In this document: in pieces, positions 1 to 6,422 of the stretch | Numbering within the stretch: position 1 is the first letter of the stretch | Layout of the letters: every line of letters starts with the position of its first letter | Source of the DNA: a virus | Virus record (IMG/VR): IMGVR_UViG_3300028840_002577 | Location: 1-37,528 of that record | Strand: one strand, 5' to 3' | Length of the DNA: 37,528 bases | Notes under the pieces: model-generated | Database searches by the model: none | Told to the model about the DNA's origin: nothing | What the model saw: only the letters and a program-made list of their open reading frames with translations | Program-made: the position numbers and the translations under genes

Positions 1-144
1 GTACCCAAGGGGTAGGGGCGGTGACGGCTAAGTTAGTCTCTCCATTTTACATCCCTCCAGCTTCTGGCAGTAGCTTTCCTAACTCAAAGGCCCAAGGAAC
101 ATTTGTCGATTCATCTGCATCGAATGCCAGAAACTATGTTTCGA
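1..144. repeat. Terminal direct repeat, left copy
   Basis: Bases 1-144 are identical to bases 37385-37528, so the linear window closes into a circle of 37,384 bp. The repeat lies inside a tail-fibre coding sequence and the reading frame continues across the joint. This fits an arbitrary cut in a circularly permuted genome or an assembler overlap better than a real physical end. Position 1 is the second base of a codon whose first base is 37384. Confidence 0.95.
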
Positions 145-275
145 CAGAAGGGGGGAATGTAGATTTAGCAAACATGTACCTAGAGGGTGGAACAGGTCCT
201 ATCCAAAACCAAGATTTTGACACGAACGACGATTTTAGGATGAACACCATGATAGCAATAAAAACAGGAACGTAA
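1..275 (+). CDS. Tail fibre, C-terminal end (continues from 35404-37384)
   Basis: This is the last part of the fibre gene that starts at 35404. Joined across the circle it is 2,256 nt and encodes 751 residues, ending at the TAA at 273-275. In this segment the first full codon is at 3-5; an internal GTG at 21 is not a real start. The residues include a motif built around NxxDFDxND that recurs near the C-terminus of the next fibre (277-2070), so the two proteins share their distal domain. The likely role is host-receptor contact at the fibre tip. The next gene starts two bases after the stop, so the two are almost certainly co-transcribed. Confidence 0.9.
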   Translation, partial: TQGVGAVTAKLVSPFYIPPASGSSFPNSKAQGTFVDSSASNARNYVSTEGGNVDLANMYLEGGTGPIQNQDFDTNDDFRMNTMIAIKTGT

Positions 276-276
276 G

Positions 277-2070
277 ATGTCAAGATTTGGAATACCCAGC
301 TTTGGAAGAGACCCATTAGCCTATCAAGACGCTAGGCTCTCGGGTGTTCCAACAGTGGAGGGTCCAAGAGACCCAACAGTCAACGATACAAACTACCCTC
401 TTCAGACAATTTGGAGAAACAGCGTCACTTTCCGAGAGTGCATGCTTGTCGGGTTCACAAACGGAGAGGCAATCTGGCGTTGCTTTACTGATGCAGATGG
501 TTCCGTTCTTGAGCTAAGAGCCGACGACGGCAACCTGGTTCAGCCAGGTGGTGGAATTATCGACATTGAAGGGGAAGCAGTTACATCGGCAACCATTGCA
601 GTCCCAGTCTTCACAAATGGAGGGACCGCCAACACAATGAAACTCCAGGTTCAACTTGGATCAGCTGTTAGCCCCACCCCAGTCGACCTAAATGATGCTG
701 GACTCCTTAGCGCCAACAACAACCAATTCGTGGTTGATGCCACCTCTGGCATGTTCTCGTTGAAAGGAGATACTACAAACCAGGCTATTCAATCAGTAGA
801 CGTAGATTTCAATACAGCTCCCGGGACAGATCCCGTATTAGCAAACGCATCTGGTCAGATTTCAGTCAAAGGAAATACGGTCACAAACGCTACGAATGCA
901 AACGCTCCGGTAGCCACACACTCAAGAGCGGCTAACGAGTTTCATGTGGAAGTGCAGCAAGCAACGACTGTAGCTCCTGCACCTGGTGATCCATTTGATA
1001 TTGGACTTTCCAGCTACAACAATAAGCAATTCGATATTACAGGGAACGGATGGGTAAGCCTAAATTCATCACACTCACAAAGTCTTGGCTTTAGCAATAT
1101 TGGATTTGATATTACCTCAGGTGTGTTTTCTGTAAGAGGCTCAGATGCTGACCTAAGCACGACCAATTACGCAACAGTAACTCTATTCAGCAAAGCCAAT
1201 TCTGGCGAACTTGTCACAGTTAAAGTAGAAGCTAATCAATCATTTCAAGATGGTAACGCAACATCTGAAATTATTGGAAACCTGTTTGGTCTCACCACTG
1301 GTGTTGCTTCTACTCAAAACATTTTGTTCACAGTTTACGCTGTATTGAATGACGACGAGGATAACATCCAGTTTATGTTGTGTCGTCTTCCTGGACTTAC
1401 AGTATCTCCATTAGCAGCTAATATAGGTGCGCCAGATGATGCGGTTGCTGATATCCAATCTGCATTTTGGAGTTTAGATAACATAGATGAAACCCTATAC
1501 GATGCAAACCCATGTGTAGGAGTAGGAACTATCCTGATGATGAAAGACGCTTCAGATGATTGGACTGTTAGCGAAGTGTCATCAGCTTCTGGACTTGGAG
1601 ATAGCGGAATAGGTCCAGGTTCTAGTGGTGTAAATAAGGTATTGGTGATGCCTGCTGGACAATTTGGGGCGGCATCTGGAAAAAGGTTCACAGACAATGG
1701 TGGTACAGCCCCAGGATTTAATGGGTTTTTCTACAATTACATCCTGGATGCTGAAAACCTTTTAGTGTCGATCGATTTCTCCTCTGGCAACAACGACGTA
1801 GCAGGGGTAGGAGCTGTCACGGCCGAGCTTGCCCTTCCATTTATTTTAGGCCCCAACATTTCAACAGCTAGACAGTATATCGCAGGAGGAGCTGTATTCT
1901 TTGACAACAGCGCGGGGACCTACACAAACTTAGTGGTGAACATTCCAGACAGCAGTAATTTAGCATCCTTTTATCTGAACGGAGGAACGGCTAAATTGCA
2001 GAACCAAGACTTCGATGCAAACGACAGGATTTTTGGTTTCTTCACCTATAGAATAAGTAACAATGAATAG
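277..2070 (+). CDS. Tail fibre protein 2, shares tip domain with the preceding fibre
   Basis: The protein has 597 residues rich in Ser, Thr, Asn, Gly and Val with no membrane segment, typical of an extended beta-structured fibre. Roughly the last 230 residues align by eye with the C-terminus of the 35404 fibre. Shared landmarks in order are a YAV-ND-ED segment, a SNPC/ANPC segment, [18 protein letters not shown] or [16 protein letters not shown] and the final QNQDFD. The N-terminal two-thirds differ and repeat the segments ANNNQF and SYNNKQF, each followed by a short beta-like stretch. An AGGA precedes the ATG by seven bases. It could be a second receptor-binding protein or an alternative fibre. 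The assignment is by composition and paralogy; the receptor is unknown. Confidence 0.82.
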   Translation: MSRFGIPSFGRDPLAYQDARLSGVPTVEGPRDPTVNDTNYPLQTIWRNSVTFRECMLVGFTNGEAIWRCFTDADGSVLELRADDGNLVQPGGGIIDIEGEAVTSATIAVPVFTNGGTANTMKLQVQLGSAVSPTPVDLNDAGLLSANNNQFVVDATSGMFSLKGDTTNQAIQSVDVDFNTAPGTDPVLANASGQISVKGNTVTNATNANAPVATHSRAANEFHVEVQQATTVAPAPGDPFDIGLSSYNNKQFDITGNGWVSLNSSHSQSLGFSNIGFDITSGVFSVRGSDADLSTTNYATVTLFSKANSGELVTVKVEANQSFQDGNATSEIIGNLFGLTTGVASTQNILFTVYAVLNDDEDNIQFMLCRLPGLTVSPLAANIGAPDDAVADIQSAFWSLDNIDETLYDANPCVGVGTILMMKDASDDWTVSEVSSASGLGDSGIGPGSSGVNKVLVMPAGQFGAASGKRFTDNGGTAPGFNGFFYNYILDAENLLVSIDFSSGNNDVAGVGAVTAELALPFILGPNISTARQYIAGGAVFFDNSAGTYTNLVVNIPDSSNLASFYLNGGTAKLQNQDFDANDRIFGFFTYRISNNE

Positions 2071-2078
2071 GAGAAATT

Positions 2079-2348
2079 ATGCAACCCCAATCAGTAGACC
2101 CTTCAGAAAACAGAGATGAATTTCAACGTAGACTTGAATCATCTAACTGCTGGAAGGAGCATTTTACGGACCTTGAAGTCATAGATGCGCTAATAGATGC
2201 AGATGCTGAAAAGCTTCAGAAAATCAGAGACATGAAAGCGGCCTGTGCAGCTCATGTTAAAAAATACATGGATCAATACGATGCAGCAAAAGACAAAGAA
2301 GCCAAGCAAGCCGTTGTCGGCTCTGTGGTCAAATACAAACCTGCGTAG
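2079..2348 (+). CDS. Small acidic/basic helical protein of unknown function
   Basis: The 89-residue product is charged and helix-rich, with a middle segment (about residues 40-75) rich in Ala, Lys and Asp that could form a coil. It has no signal peptide or membrane segment. An AGGAG site lies about five bases before the ATG. It follows the fibre gene after eight bases and is followed, seven bases later, by a lipoprotein gene, so the pair may act together at the end of the late operon, for example in lysis, exclusion or fibre assembly. No family was recognised and the function is open. Confidence 0.7.
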   Translation: MQPQSVDPSENRDEFQRRLESSNCWKEHFTDLEVIDALIDADAEKLQKIRDMKAACAAHVKKYMDQYDAAKDKEAKQAVVGSVVKYKPA

Positions 2349-2355
2349 GTGGATT

Positions 2356-2529
2356 GTGAGAATTGTAGTAGCGATGATACTGGCGGCGTGCACGTTTGGT
2401 GCTTGCTCTAAATTGAATCAATATATCGGTCTACCAGACGACAATCCTGCGGAAGAGATTCTAGAGCAACAGATTAAAAACGAAACTGGGTTTGAAGTTG
2501 ACCTAACCCCCGAATCACCAGAACGTTAA
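2356..2529 (+). CDS. Small predicted lipoprotein (57 aa)
   Basis: The chosen start is the GTG at 2356, preceded by AGGTGG with proper spacing. A longer reading frame upstream overlaps the previous gene and has no ribosome site. The product begins with one Arg and a hydrophobic run ending in LAAC, a textbook lipobox, so Cys12 would be lipidated; a second Cys lies at 17. The mature part is acidic and hydrophilic. It is the last gene of the fibre operon, just before the convergent terminator. Possible roles are o-spanin, receptor-blocking (superinfection exclusion) lipoprotein, or a lysogenic-conversion factor. The lipid anchor is well supported; the role is inference. Confidence 0.68.
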   Translation: MRIVVAMILAACTFGACSKLNQYIGLPDDNPAEEILEQQIKNETGFEVDLTPESPER

Positions 2530-2572
2530 AATTAAACTTGTCTCCAATCCGCGATCTTTATACATTCTTAAC

Positions 2573-2601
2573 GAAAAATAAAGGGGGTATGAAACCCCCT
2601 T
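2573..2601 (-). terminator. Terminator between convergent operons
   Basis: AAGGGGGT at 2581-2588 pairs perfectly with ACCCCCTT at 2594-2601 around a five-base loop. Read on the minus strand the stem is followed by TATTTTT, a normal intrinsic terminator four bases past the stop of the HNH gene. On the plus strand the run after the stem is poorer (CGTTT), but it may still stop the fibre operon. Confidence 0.85.
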
Positions 2602-2604
2602 CGT

Positions 2605-3078
2605 TTACGCGATAGCAGCTTCACGTTCAGGACGTTTACGGTGTATCCAACCATGGCACTTAGTGCAAACCCAGATGACCTCAAGTGGCTTTGAGTAGTC
2701 ATAATGGTGTCCTTCAACGTCTTTGCTTTCGCACCCACAAACCTGGCAGGTATTGAGCTTTGTCACTTCTCCTTTGAATACGGCGTAATTCAGGAGCTTG
2801 TGAGCCTTAATCCTGTCGGGATTGTTTTGATTCCATCGGCGAGTCACTTCCCTGTGTTTTTTCCTCGCTCGCTTTTGGTATTCGTTAACCTTGTCACGGT
2901 TATCGCGTTGCCATTGTCTACACACTTCCATGTGTTTCTCTCGATTTTCAGCATAATATTTCTTGGAGTGAGCGCATGAACATTCCTTGCAGACGGCACG
3001 TCTACCGTCCTTAAACCCCTTATGTCTGTGAAACGATTCGAGAGGAAGTGTCTTCTGACATTTCTTACATGTCTTCAT
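2605..3078 (-). CDS. HNH-type endonuclease with N-terminal zinc ribbon
   Basis: The 157-residue basic protein has an N-terminal Cys pair set (C4/C7 and C30/C33), a long Lys/Arg-rich helix, and a C-terminal HNH-like module: C111/C114, a double His at 124-125, C138/C141 followed by H142, and H146. The order Cys-x2-Cys, GHH, Cys-x2-Cys-His, His is that of phage HNH nucleases. The start at 3078 is set by GGAGGCAAG just upstream; an upstream ATG at 3126 has no such site. It is the last gene of the leftward operon but is separated from the exonuclease by 85 bp carrying the TATA-type inverted repeats, so it may have its own promoter. It may be a homing-type or a DNA-processing nuclease. Confidence 0.85.
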   Translation of the reverse strand: MKTCKKCQKTLPLESFHRHKGFKDGRRAVCKECSCAHSKKYYAENREKHMEVCRQWQRDNRDKVNEYQKRARKKHREVTRRWNQNNPDRIKAHKLLNYAVFKGEVTKLNTCQVCGCESKDVEGHHYDYSKPLEVIWVCTKCHGWIHRKRPEREAAIA

Positions 3079-3101
3079 CTTGCCTCCTACGTTATGAATT
3101 T

Positions 3102-3148
3102 GCGCTATAGGCCATGTTGTTGCCATATAGCGCCGATAACTATAGCAA
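3102..3148 (-). promoter_or_regulatory. Inverted repeat GCGCTATA/TATAGCGC plus TATAGCAA
   Basis: GCGCTATA at 3102-3109 and TATAGCGC at 3126-3133 form a perfect 8-bp inverted repeat with 16 bases between. TATAGCAA follows at 3141-3148, which reads TTGCTATA on the minus strand. The cluster lies in the gap upstream of the HNH gene and belongs to a motif family found in other gaps of this genome. It may be a promoter or operator for the HNH gene; the factor is unknown. Confidence 0.5.
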
Positions 3149-3163
3149 AAGAAAGGTTTTTGG

Positions 3164-4036
3164 TCATTGCTCTTTCATGGCTGTGATCTTCCAAAACCCT
3201 ATTTGCTCTCTACGAAACTCATCGAGGTCCTTCTTATCGATGTTGTACTTTTCGCACACCTTGTCCCAGTCGATCGTCCCTTTTTGGCTGACGCGAGTAA
3301 GACGGATTCCATACCCTTGGCAGTTCCCATCATCGGTGAATTCTATGAGTTTATCTCGGTAGAATTTCTCTTGCTGCTTTGCATGTTCAAGCGTCTCTTT
3401 TGCTTGCTGCCATGCCAACGCATTTTCACCAAAGTCAGGGTCATCGATCTCAATATGATCTCGATTTGATGGCGCCGGGGGGTCATATTCTAGAAGACAG
3501 TTGCGAAACTGTAAAGCTTCCTGAAAGGTTTTCTCTATGAAGTCTTCATCATAGGGAACCTCTACCACGCAGAGGTCATCTGAGTTCCATGAGCAGTAGT
3601 AAGCCTCTCTGCACCCAGAGACAAACATCTGCCACTGCACTTGCGGATAGTATTTCTCAGGTAAACGGCCCTCCTTGGCCTCCGCATGGTCATCCTTGTT
3701 ACAGCATTTAATCTCGATCAATACATCATGTTCCTCATTATATCCATCTAAAGATGCAATGGCCCAGTCGTGTTCTTTGTGCTGCATGGTCTTATCGTCT
3801 AGCCTGTATCCCAGGCGCTGCTGCATCAACTCACGCACATGACTCTCGTTCTCATGCCCGAATCTCATCCCGGCATGCATCTGTTGCTCTGGCTCAAAGC
3901 CAAGCTTGCGTTTCCACAGAAGAAGCGGTGTGCAGTAAGGTGACACCCCAATGATAATCGGGATGTCACTTGCTCCGATCTTCTGCCTTCGCCATTCTTT
4001 CCACTCGTCTGTGTTTTGCTCAGGCAGATTAGACAT
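3164..4036 (-). CDS. YqaJ-type viral recombinase / lambda-type exonuclease
   Basis: The 290-residue protein opens with a WxxWRxxKIGASDIP segment near residues 12-26, the usual N-terminal signature of the YqaJ domain, followed by GxSPY near 30-34. The nuclease core of the PD-(D/E)XK fold is visible as E62, D97 in SLDG, and E108-x-K110 in IEIKC. Such enzymes degrade one strand of duplex DNA from an end, leaving single strand for an annealing protein. The partner annealing gene (Bet/RecT) lies upstream in the same operon, so the two form a phage recombination pair. GAGAGGAAA precedes the start. The C-terminal third is a charged helical region of less certain role. Confidence 0.93.
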   Translation of the reverse strand: MSNLPEQNTDEWKEWRRQKIGASDIPIIIGVSPYCTPLLLWKRKLGFEPEQQMHAGMRFGHENESHVRELMQQRLGYRLDDKTMQHKEHDWAIASLDGYNEEHDVLIEIKCCNKDDHAEAKEGRLPEKYYPQVQWQMFVSGCREAYYCSWNSDDLCVVEVPYDEDFIEKTFQEALQFRNCLLEYDPPAPSNRDHIEIDDPDFGENALAWQQAKETLEHAKQQEKFYRDKLIEFTDDGNCQGYGIRLTRVSQKGTIDWDKVCEKYNIDKKDLDEFRREQIGFWKITAMKEQ

Positions 4037-4463
4037 TTACTTTTCCTCTCTGTTCGGTTGTTCCAAAGAAACGTGAGAGGAGACGCCATAAAAAGAGATA
4101 AGGTTTAGCTCCTTGACCTTCTCTAGCTCCTCGCTGATAATCTTTAGACACTCTCTTTTGTCTAGTGTGGCAGCCTTGGGTCCTTTTAGGTAAGCTTCGA
4201 TGCAATTTTCGATCAAGCCAGTCAAAACAGACTTCTCCAAGATCGACACTTCTACTTGTACTTTCATGATATTCCTTGTGTTTAACGGTTAAAGAATTGT
4301 ATGTTAGTTCCGTGGATGGAGGGAACATGTCGCCGTATGAGTTTAACACGATTTCGCAGTCCGGATAAACCACAACTGGCTTGGTTCCCACCATTACAAT
4401 CTCTCTGAATGGTCCGAAGTTACTGAGCTTCAGATACGCATTCCTCCTCGTCTTTGTTTTCAT
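4029..4463 (-). CDS. Overlapping reading frame, only its first 65 codons plausible
   Basis: This frame starts inside the end of the annealing gene after GGAGAAGATG and fills the otherwise empty 4268-4419. Residues 1-65 look like ordinary protein (hydrophobic strand pattern around VMVGTKPVVVYPDCEIVLNS). From about 4267 onward it becomes Arg/Lys/Gln-rich and overlaps the 76-residue gene in another frame, so that part looks like a shadow. Either a short real gene overlaps its neighbour, or a frameshift (programmed or sequence error) joins the first half to the 76-residue product. Low confidence as a full-length gene. Confidence 0.3.
   Translation of the reverse strand: MKTKTRRNAYLKLSNFGPFREIVMVGTKPVVVYPDCEIVLNSYGDMFPPSTELTYNSLTVKHKEYHESTSRSVDLGEVCFDWLDRKLHRSLPKRTQGCHTRQKRVSKDYQRGAREGQGAKPYLFLWRLLSRFFGTTEQRGKVNV
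4037..4267 (-). CDS. Small hypothetical protein in recombination operon
   Basis: The 76-residue product is mainly helical, with a regular Leu/Ile pattern in residues 1-60 and no signal peptide. An AAGGA site precedes the ATG. Its stop codon directly abuts the exonuclease start, as expected for translational coupling. Small proteins in this position sometimes modulate the exonuclease or annealing protein, but nothing in the sequence shows that here. No family was recognised. Confidence 0.65.
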   Translation of the reverse strand: MKVQVEVSILEKSVLTGLIENCIEAYLKGPKAATLDKRECLKIISEELEKVKELNLISFYGVSSHVSLEQPNREEK

Positions 4464-5193
4464 TCTTCATCTTCTCCATTCTTACTTTCACAAACTTTCG
4501 GCAAGCCTCTAGTTGTGTTTCTTTTATCTCGTAAACACTCGTTACTTTACATAATTTCAAAACCTCTTTTCGTAAATCCTCATGACCATTGAGGTATTTA
4601 TCGATCTCTTCAGCCTTTTCCTTGCTAACGACCGCCTCAACTTTAGGAGCTGGTGCCACACGCGCATCGGCCTGGTCCATCTCTTCCTCGGTGTAAAGAC
4701 CACTGAGGTCAGCTGGGAACGCACGTCTAAGAGCGCGAGCCTCAGCACACTTTTCAATCATCACGTGAGGCATCTTGCGCCATAGACCCTGACCGGGATT
4801 GTATTCCTGAAGAAAAGCAGTCGCACTAATCTGGTGCCACATCCCATCAGCTGTCAGCTTCTTGACATATACCTTGGCTCCCATCAAACGGTTCTTGTCA
4901 TCATAGATAAACTGCGTGTCATCACCAGGCGCATACTTGCCCGTTCTCTCTGCCACAAGACGGAAGCCATCAATACCCGTCTGAATGCACATGCGACCTC
5001 CACGCTTAATCGCGTAGATTTGCTTGGCAATTGGATCGAGATTCACCTGCTTGCATACGTGAGCAAACACCATCAGCTCATCATGTGTCAGACCAGGAGC
5101 AATGACATTCTGGATAATTTTGGCCTGTTCAGATGACCAATATTGCTCGATAGCCATCGAACTCTCCTGTTTTGCCGGAACGTTGCTAGTCAT
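4420..5193 (-). CDS. bet: Single-strand annealing protein, Bet/RecT family
   Basis: The 257-residue product carries the family core in residues 35-90: GLTxDEL, the NLDP-x-AKQIYAIKR segment, and the GIDGFRLVAERTGKY block, close to phage Bet proteins. These proteins coat single-stranded DNA made by the partner exonuclease and anneal it to a complement. A CAEARALRRAFP block near 170-182 is also typical. The C-terminus is a charged tail that is poorly conserved in the family. The start at 5193 is chosen because AGGAGG lies just upstream; the frame extends 13 codons further without a site. The start overlaps the end of the preceding membrane-protein gene by 8 bp. Confidence 0.94.
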   Translation of the reverse strand: MTSNVPAKQESSMAIEQYWSSEQAKIIQNVIAPGLTHDELMVFAHVCKQVNLDPIAKQIYAIKRGGRMCIQTGIDGFRLVAERTGKYAPGDDTQFIYDDKNRLMGAKVYVKKLTADGMWHQISATAFLQEYNPGQGLWRKMPHVMIEKCAEARALRRAFPADLSGLYTEEEMDQADARVAPAPKVEAVVSKEKAEEIDKYLNGHEDLRKEVLKLCKVTSVYEIKETQLEACRKFVKVRMEKMKNENKDEEECVSEAQ

Positions 5194-5413
5194 TGTGACC
5201 TCCTGCGCGCTCAAGTTCATTAACCCACACAAACTGCTGTAAGTTGTTGATCTTCTCTTTATGGTTTATCAGCTCACCAGCAAGAGTCTTGTTGGCTTGC
5301 TCAAGATATACGCATCGATCGTACAACTCAGTCACGCATTCACGCGTTGTGTAAACTTGGGTGCCTAGTATTGCTACCATCCCAATCAGTAATGAGAAAA
5401 TTATTTTATTCAT
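5186..5413 (-). CDS. Small membrane-anchored coiled-coil protein
   Basis: The 75-residue product has one N-terminal hydrophobic segment (about residues 4-18) and then a polar helix with heptad-like Leu spacing (TLAGELINHKEKINNLQQFV). A cytoplasmic N-terminus with the coil outside is likely. It overlaps both neighbours by 8 bp in ATGA-type junctions, so it is firmly inside the operon. An i-spanin-like or inhibitor role is possible, but an early recombination operon is an odd place for a lysis gene. No family was recognised. Confidence 0.68.
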   Translation of the reverse strand: MNKIIFSLLIGMVAILGTQVYTTRECVTELYDRCVYLEQANKTLAGELINHKEKINNLQQFVWVNELERAGGHND

Positions 5414-5681
5414 ATCTAATCATTGCCTCTCGTTTTAATTGTTCAACTTCTTCCAATTCCATATCTTCCTCGTATTCCCAGCCGCACTCTTCAACGACTT
5501 GATCTCTGCACTCCTCAGAGCAGAGGGGATGTTCTTCCAAATGGTCCCACCAAGCGTAACGGACATCTGGGTTTTCACCATGCATTTCATCATGGAAAAC
5601 AAAGAATTCTTTGCAGCATGGGCATTCTTCATATGTGTACCTCTCAACGTGGGGTTCTAGTGGTGGTTCACTGATTAGCAT
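5406..5681 (-). CDS. Small acidic Cys-rich protein, probable zinc site
   Basis: The 91-residue protein is strongly acidic at its C-terminus and has Cys20, Cys22 and Cys23 early, with Cys54 and Cys58 later, a spacing that could bind one zinc. Trp45-Trp46 and aromatic residues lie between. It overlaps the next gene by 8 bp and the preceding one by 14 bp. Acidic zinc proteins in early phage operons often act on host proteins or mimic DNA, but this is only a suggestion. No family was recognised. Confidence 0.65.
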   Translation of the reverse strand: MLISEPPLEPHVERYTYEECPCCKEFFVFHDEMHGENPDVRYAWWDHLEEHPLCSEECRDQVVEECGWEYEEDMELEEVEQLKREAMIRYE

Positions 5682-5865
5682 TTTGGTCCTCCTCGATAAG
5701 CATTTCTAATCCTGCCTTGTAGAGCATGATCATTTGTTTCTGGGTGAGATACTTCTGACCAGACACCGCTGTGATGTAGTAAGCAGACTTGTTCTTGGGC
5801 ACGAAATACTCACTTGGGAAGCTTGGTCCGCGCTCTGTCATCTTGATAAACACTGGGGTATCCAT
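5668..5865 (-). CDS. First gene of leftward operon, 65-aa hypothetical protein
   Basis: This small protein has a Tyr-rich centre (YFVPKNKSAYYITAVSG) and a helical C-terminus. GGAG lies about seven bases before the ATG, about 20 nt after the predicted start of the leftward transcript. It is therefore likely to be the first protein made from this operon. It overlaps the acidic Cys-rich gene by 14 bp. No domain was recognised; an early host-interaction or regulatory role is possible but not shown. Confidence 0.65.
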   Translation of the reverse strand: MDTPVFIKMTERGPSFPSEYFVPKNKSAYYITAVSGQKYLTQKQMIMLYKAGLEMLIEEDQNANQ

Positions 5866-5891
5866 CGGGATCTCCTGTTAAAGTTACCTCT

Positions 5892-5920
5892 ATGATAGGG
5901 TGGTTGAGTATTTATCGCAA
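5892..5920 (-). promoter_or_regulatory. Leftward promoter for recombination operon
   Basis: On the minus strand TTGCGA (5920-5915) is followed after exactly 17 bases by TATCAT (5897-5892), a good sigma70-type promoter. Transcription would start near 5885 and run into the 65-aa gene after a leader of about 20 nt. Confidence 0.7.
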
Positions 5921-5923
5921 GGA

Positions 5924-5948
5924 AAAAGTTATCAGAGAGATAATTTTT
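5924..5948. promoter_or_regulatory. Dyad operator between divergent promoters
   Basis: AAAAGTTATC (5924-5933) and GATAATTTTT (5939-5948) are inverted arms of 10 bp with a single mismatch and a five-base centre. The dyad sits between the two -35 boxes (5915-5920 and 5953-5958), where a bound repressor could control both promoters. The product of the HTH gene at 6018 is the natural candidate. Confidence 0.6.
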
Positions 5949-5952
5949 CTTC

Positions 5953-5981
5953 TTGAACTCAAGCTATCTCTATGGTATTGT
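5953..5981 (+). promoter_or_regulatory. Rightward promoter for HTH gene
   Basis: TTGAAC (5953-5958) is separated by 17 bases from TATTGT (5976-5981), a sigma70-like pair. The predicted start near 5988 excludes upstream ATG codons at 5892 and 5982 and supports the ATG at 6018 as the real start of the HTH gene. TCTATGGTA overlaps the -10 box here and TCTATGATA overlaps the leftward -10, possibly a second operator set. Confidence 0.65.
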
Positions 5982-6017
5982 ATGAAGGAGCGAAAACTAA
6001 TCAGGTGGAATAGACGC

Positions 6018-6275
6018 ATGTTATTACGAGATTATTTAAAAACAGAAAACATCATGGTCAAGCATTTTGCTGAGATGATGGGTACTTCACCTACTTATTT
6101 ATCCCATATTTTGAAAGGAAGACGACGAGTAGGTATTGACCTTGCTAAAAAGATTGAGCAGTTAACGGATGGTAAGGTTAGTCGGGTAGAGGCCATTTAC
6201 CCTGAAGACTTTGAGGAGAAGAATGGGGAACACACCCAGATGAAATTTAACACTCATCCGAAGCCTAACCCTTAA
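6018..6275 (+). CDS. Cro/YdaS-like helix-turn-helix regulator
   Basis: The 85-residue protein has an HTH at about residues 13-36: helix VKHFAEMMG, turn, then recognition helix TSPTYLSHILKG followed by basic GRRRVG. This is the layout of small Cro-type DNA-binding proteins; the Pro/Lys C-terminal tail is unstructured. AGGTGG lies about eight bases before the ATG. It is the first gene to the right of the divergent control region and probably binds the dyad at 5924-5948. No partner CI-type repressor, antirepressor or integrase was found, so it is unclear whether it serves a lysogenic switch or only early-gene shut-off. Confidence 0.8.
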   Translation: MLLRDYLKTENIMVKHFAEMMGTSPTYLSHILKGRRRVGIDLAKKIEQLTDGKVSRVEAIYPEDFEEKNGEHTQMKFNTHPKPNP

Positions 6276-6287
6276 TATATAGCAATA
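6272..6287. repeat. TTAATATATAGCAATA motif, copy 1
   Basis: This 16-base string includes the TAA stop codon of the HTH gene and recurs identically at 7874-7889, again including a TAA stop. It contains TATATAGCAA, the complement of the TTGCTATATA found at 19140 and 32421. It lies just before a terminator hairpin. Confidence 0.55.
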
Positions 6288-6293
6288 AAAAAA

Positions 6294-6312
6294 GGGTATC
6301 GTTATGATACCC
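6294..6312 (+). terminator. Hairpin terminator after HTH gene
   Basis: GGGTATC (6294-6300) pairs with GATACCC (6306-6312) around GTTAT and is followed by CTTTAT. A run of seven A precedes the stem, so the reverse strand has a T run after the same stem and the element could work in both directions. It would limit read-through from the regulator gene into replication unless relieved. Confidence 0.65.
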
Positions 6313-6326
6313 CTTTATCGCAGACG

Positions 6327-6366
6327 GCATAAAGCCTCTATGATTTGGCGATCGTAGGCTTTATGC
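6327..6366. promoter_or_regulatory. Long hairpin upstream of replication gene
   Basis: GCATAAAGC (6327-6335) pairs with GCTTTATGC (6358-6366). After a two-base bulge, CTATGAT pairs with ATCGTAG, with one G-T pair, around a six-base loop. The total is about 16 bp of stem in a 147-bp gap between the HTH terminator and the replication gene. It has no T run, so it is not a simple terminator. It could be an RNA control element, an operator (it contains CTCTATGAT, like the early promoters), or part of an origin. Confidence 0.55.
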
Positions 6367-6422
6367 GATTGAAAACTGAAAGATGCGTGCTGTCTTGTAT
6401 CTTCACAACACTGAGGTGATTA

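Noticed and set aside
1-144. Terminal repeat as genuine phage ends or an integration site
   Set aside because: It lies inside a coding sequence, next to no integrase or tRNA, and is best explained by circularity.
1335-1697. Minus-strand frame of 120 codons inside fibre gene 2
   Set aside because: It is antisense to a supported fibre gene with paralogous domains on the plus strand; there is no start signal.
3079-3126. N-terminal extension of the HNH protein to an ATG at 3126
   Set aside because: GGAGGCAAG lies directly before ATG 3078, and the extension covers the inverted-repeat element and adds no domain residues.
5892-6017. N-terminal extension of the HTH protein
   Set aside because: The extension would lie over the promoter (-35 at 5953, -10 at 5976). 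The predicted transcript starts after it, and the ATG at 6018 has a ribosome site.
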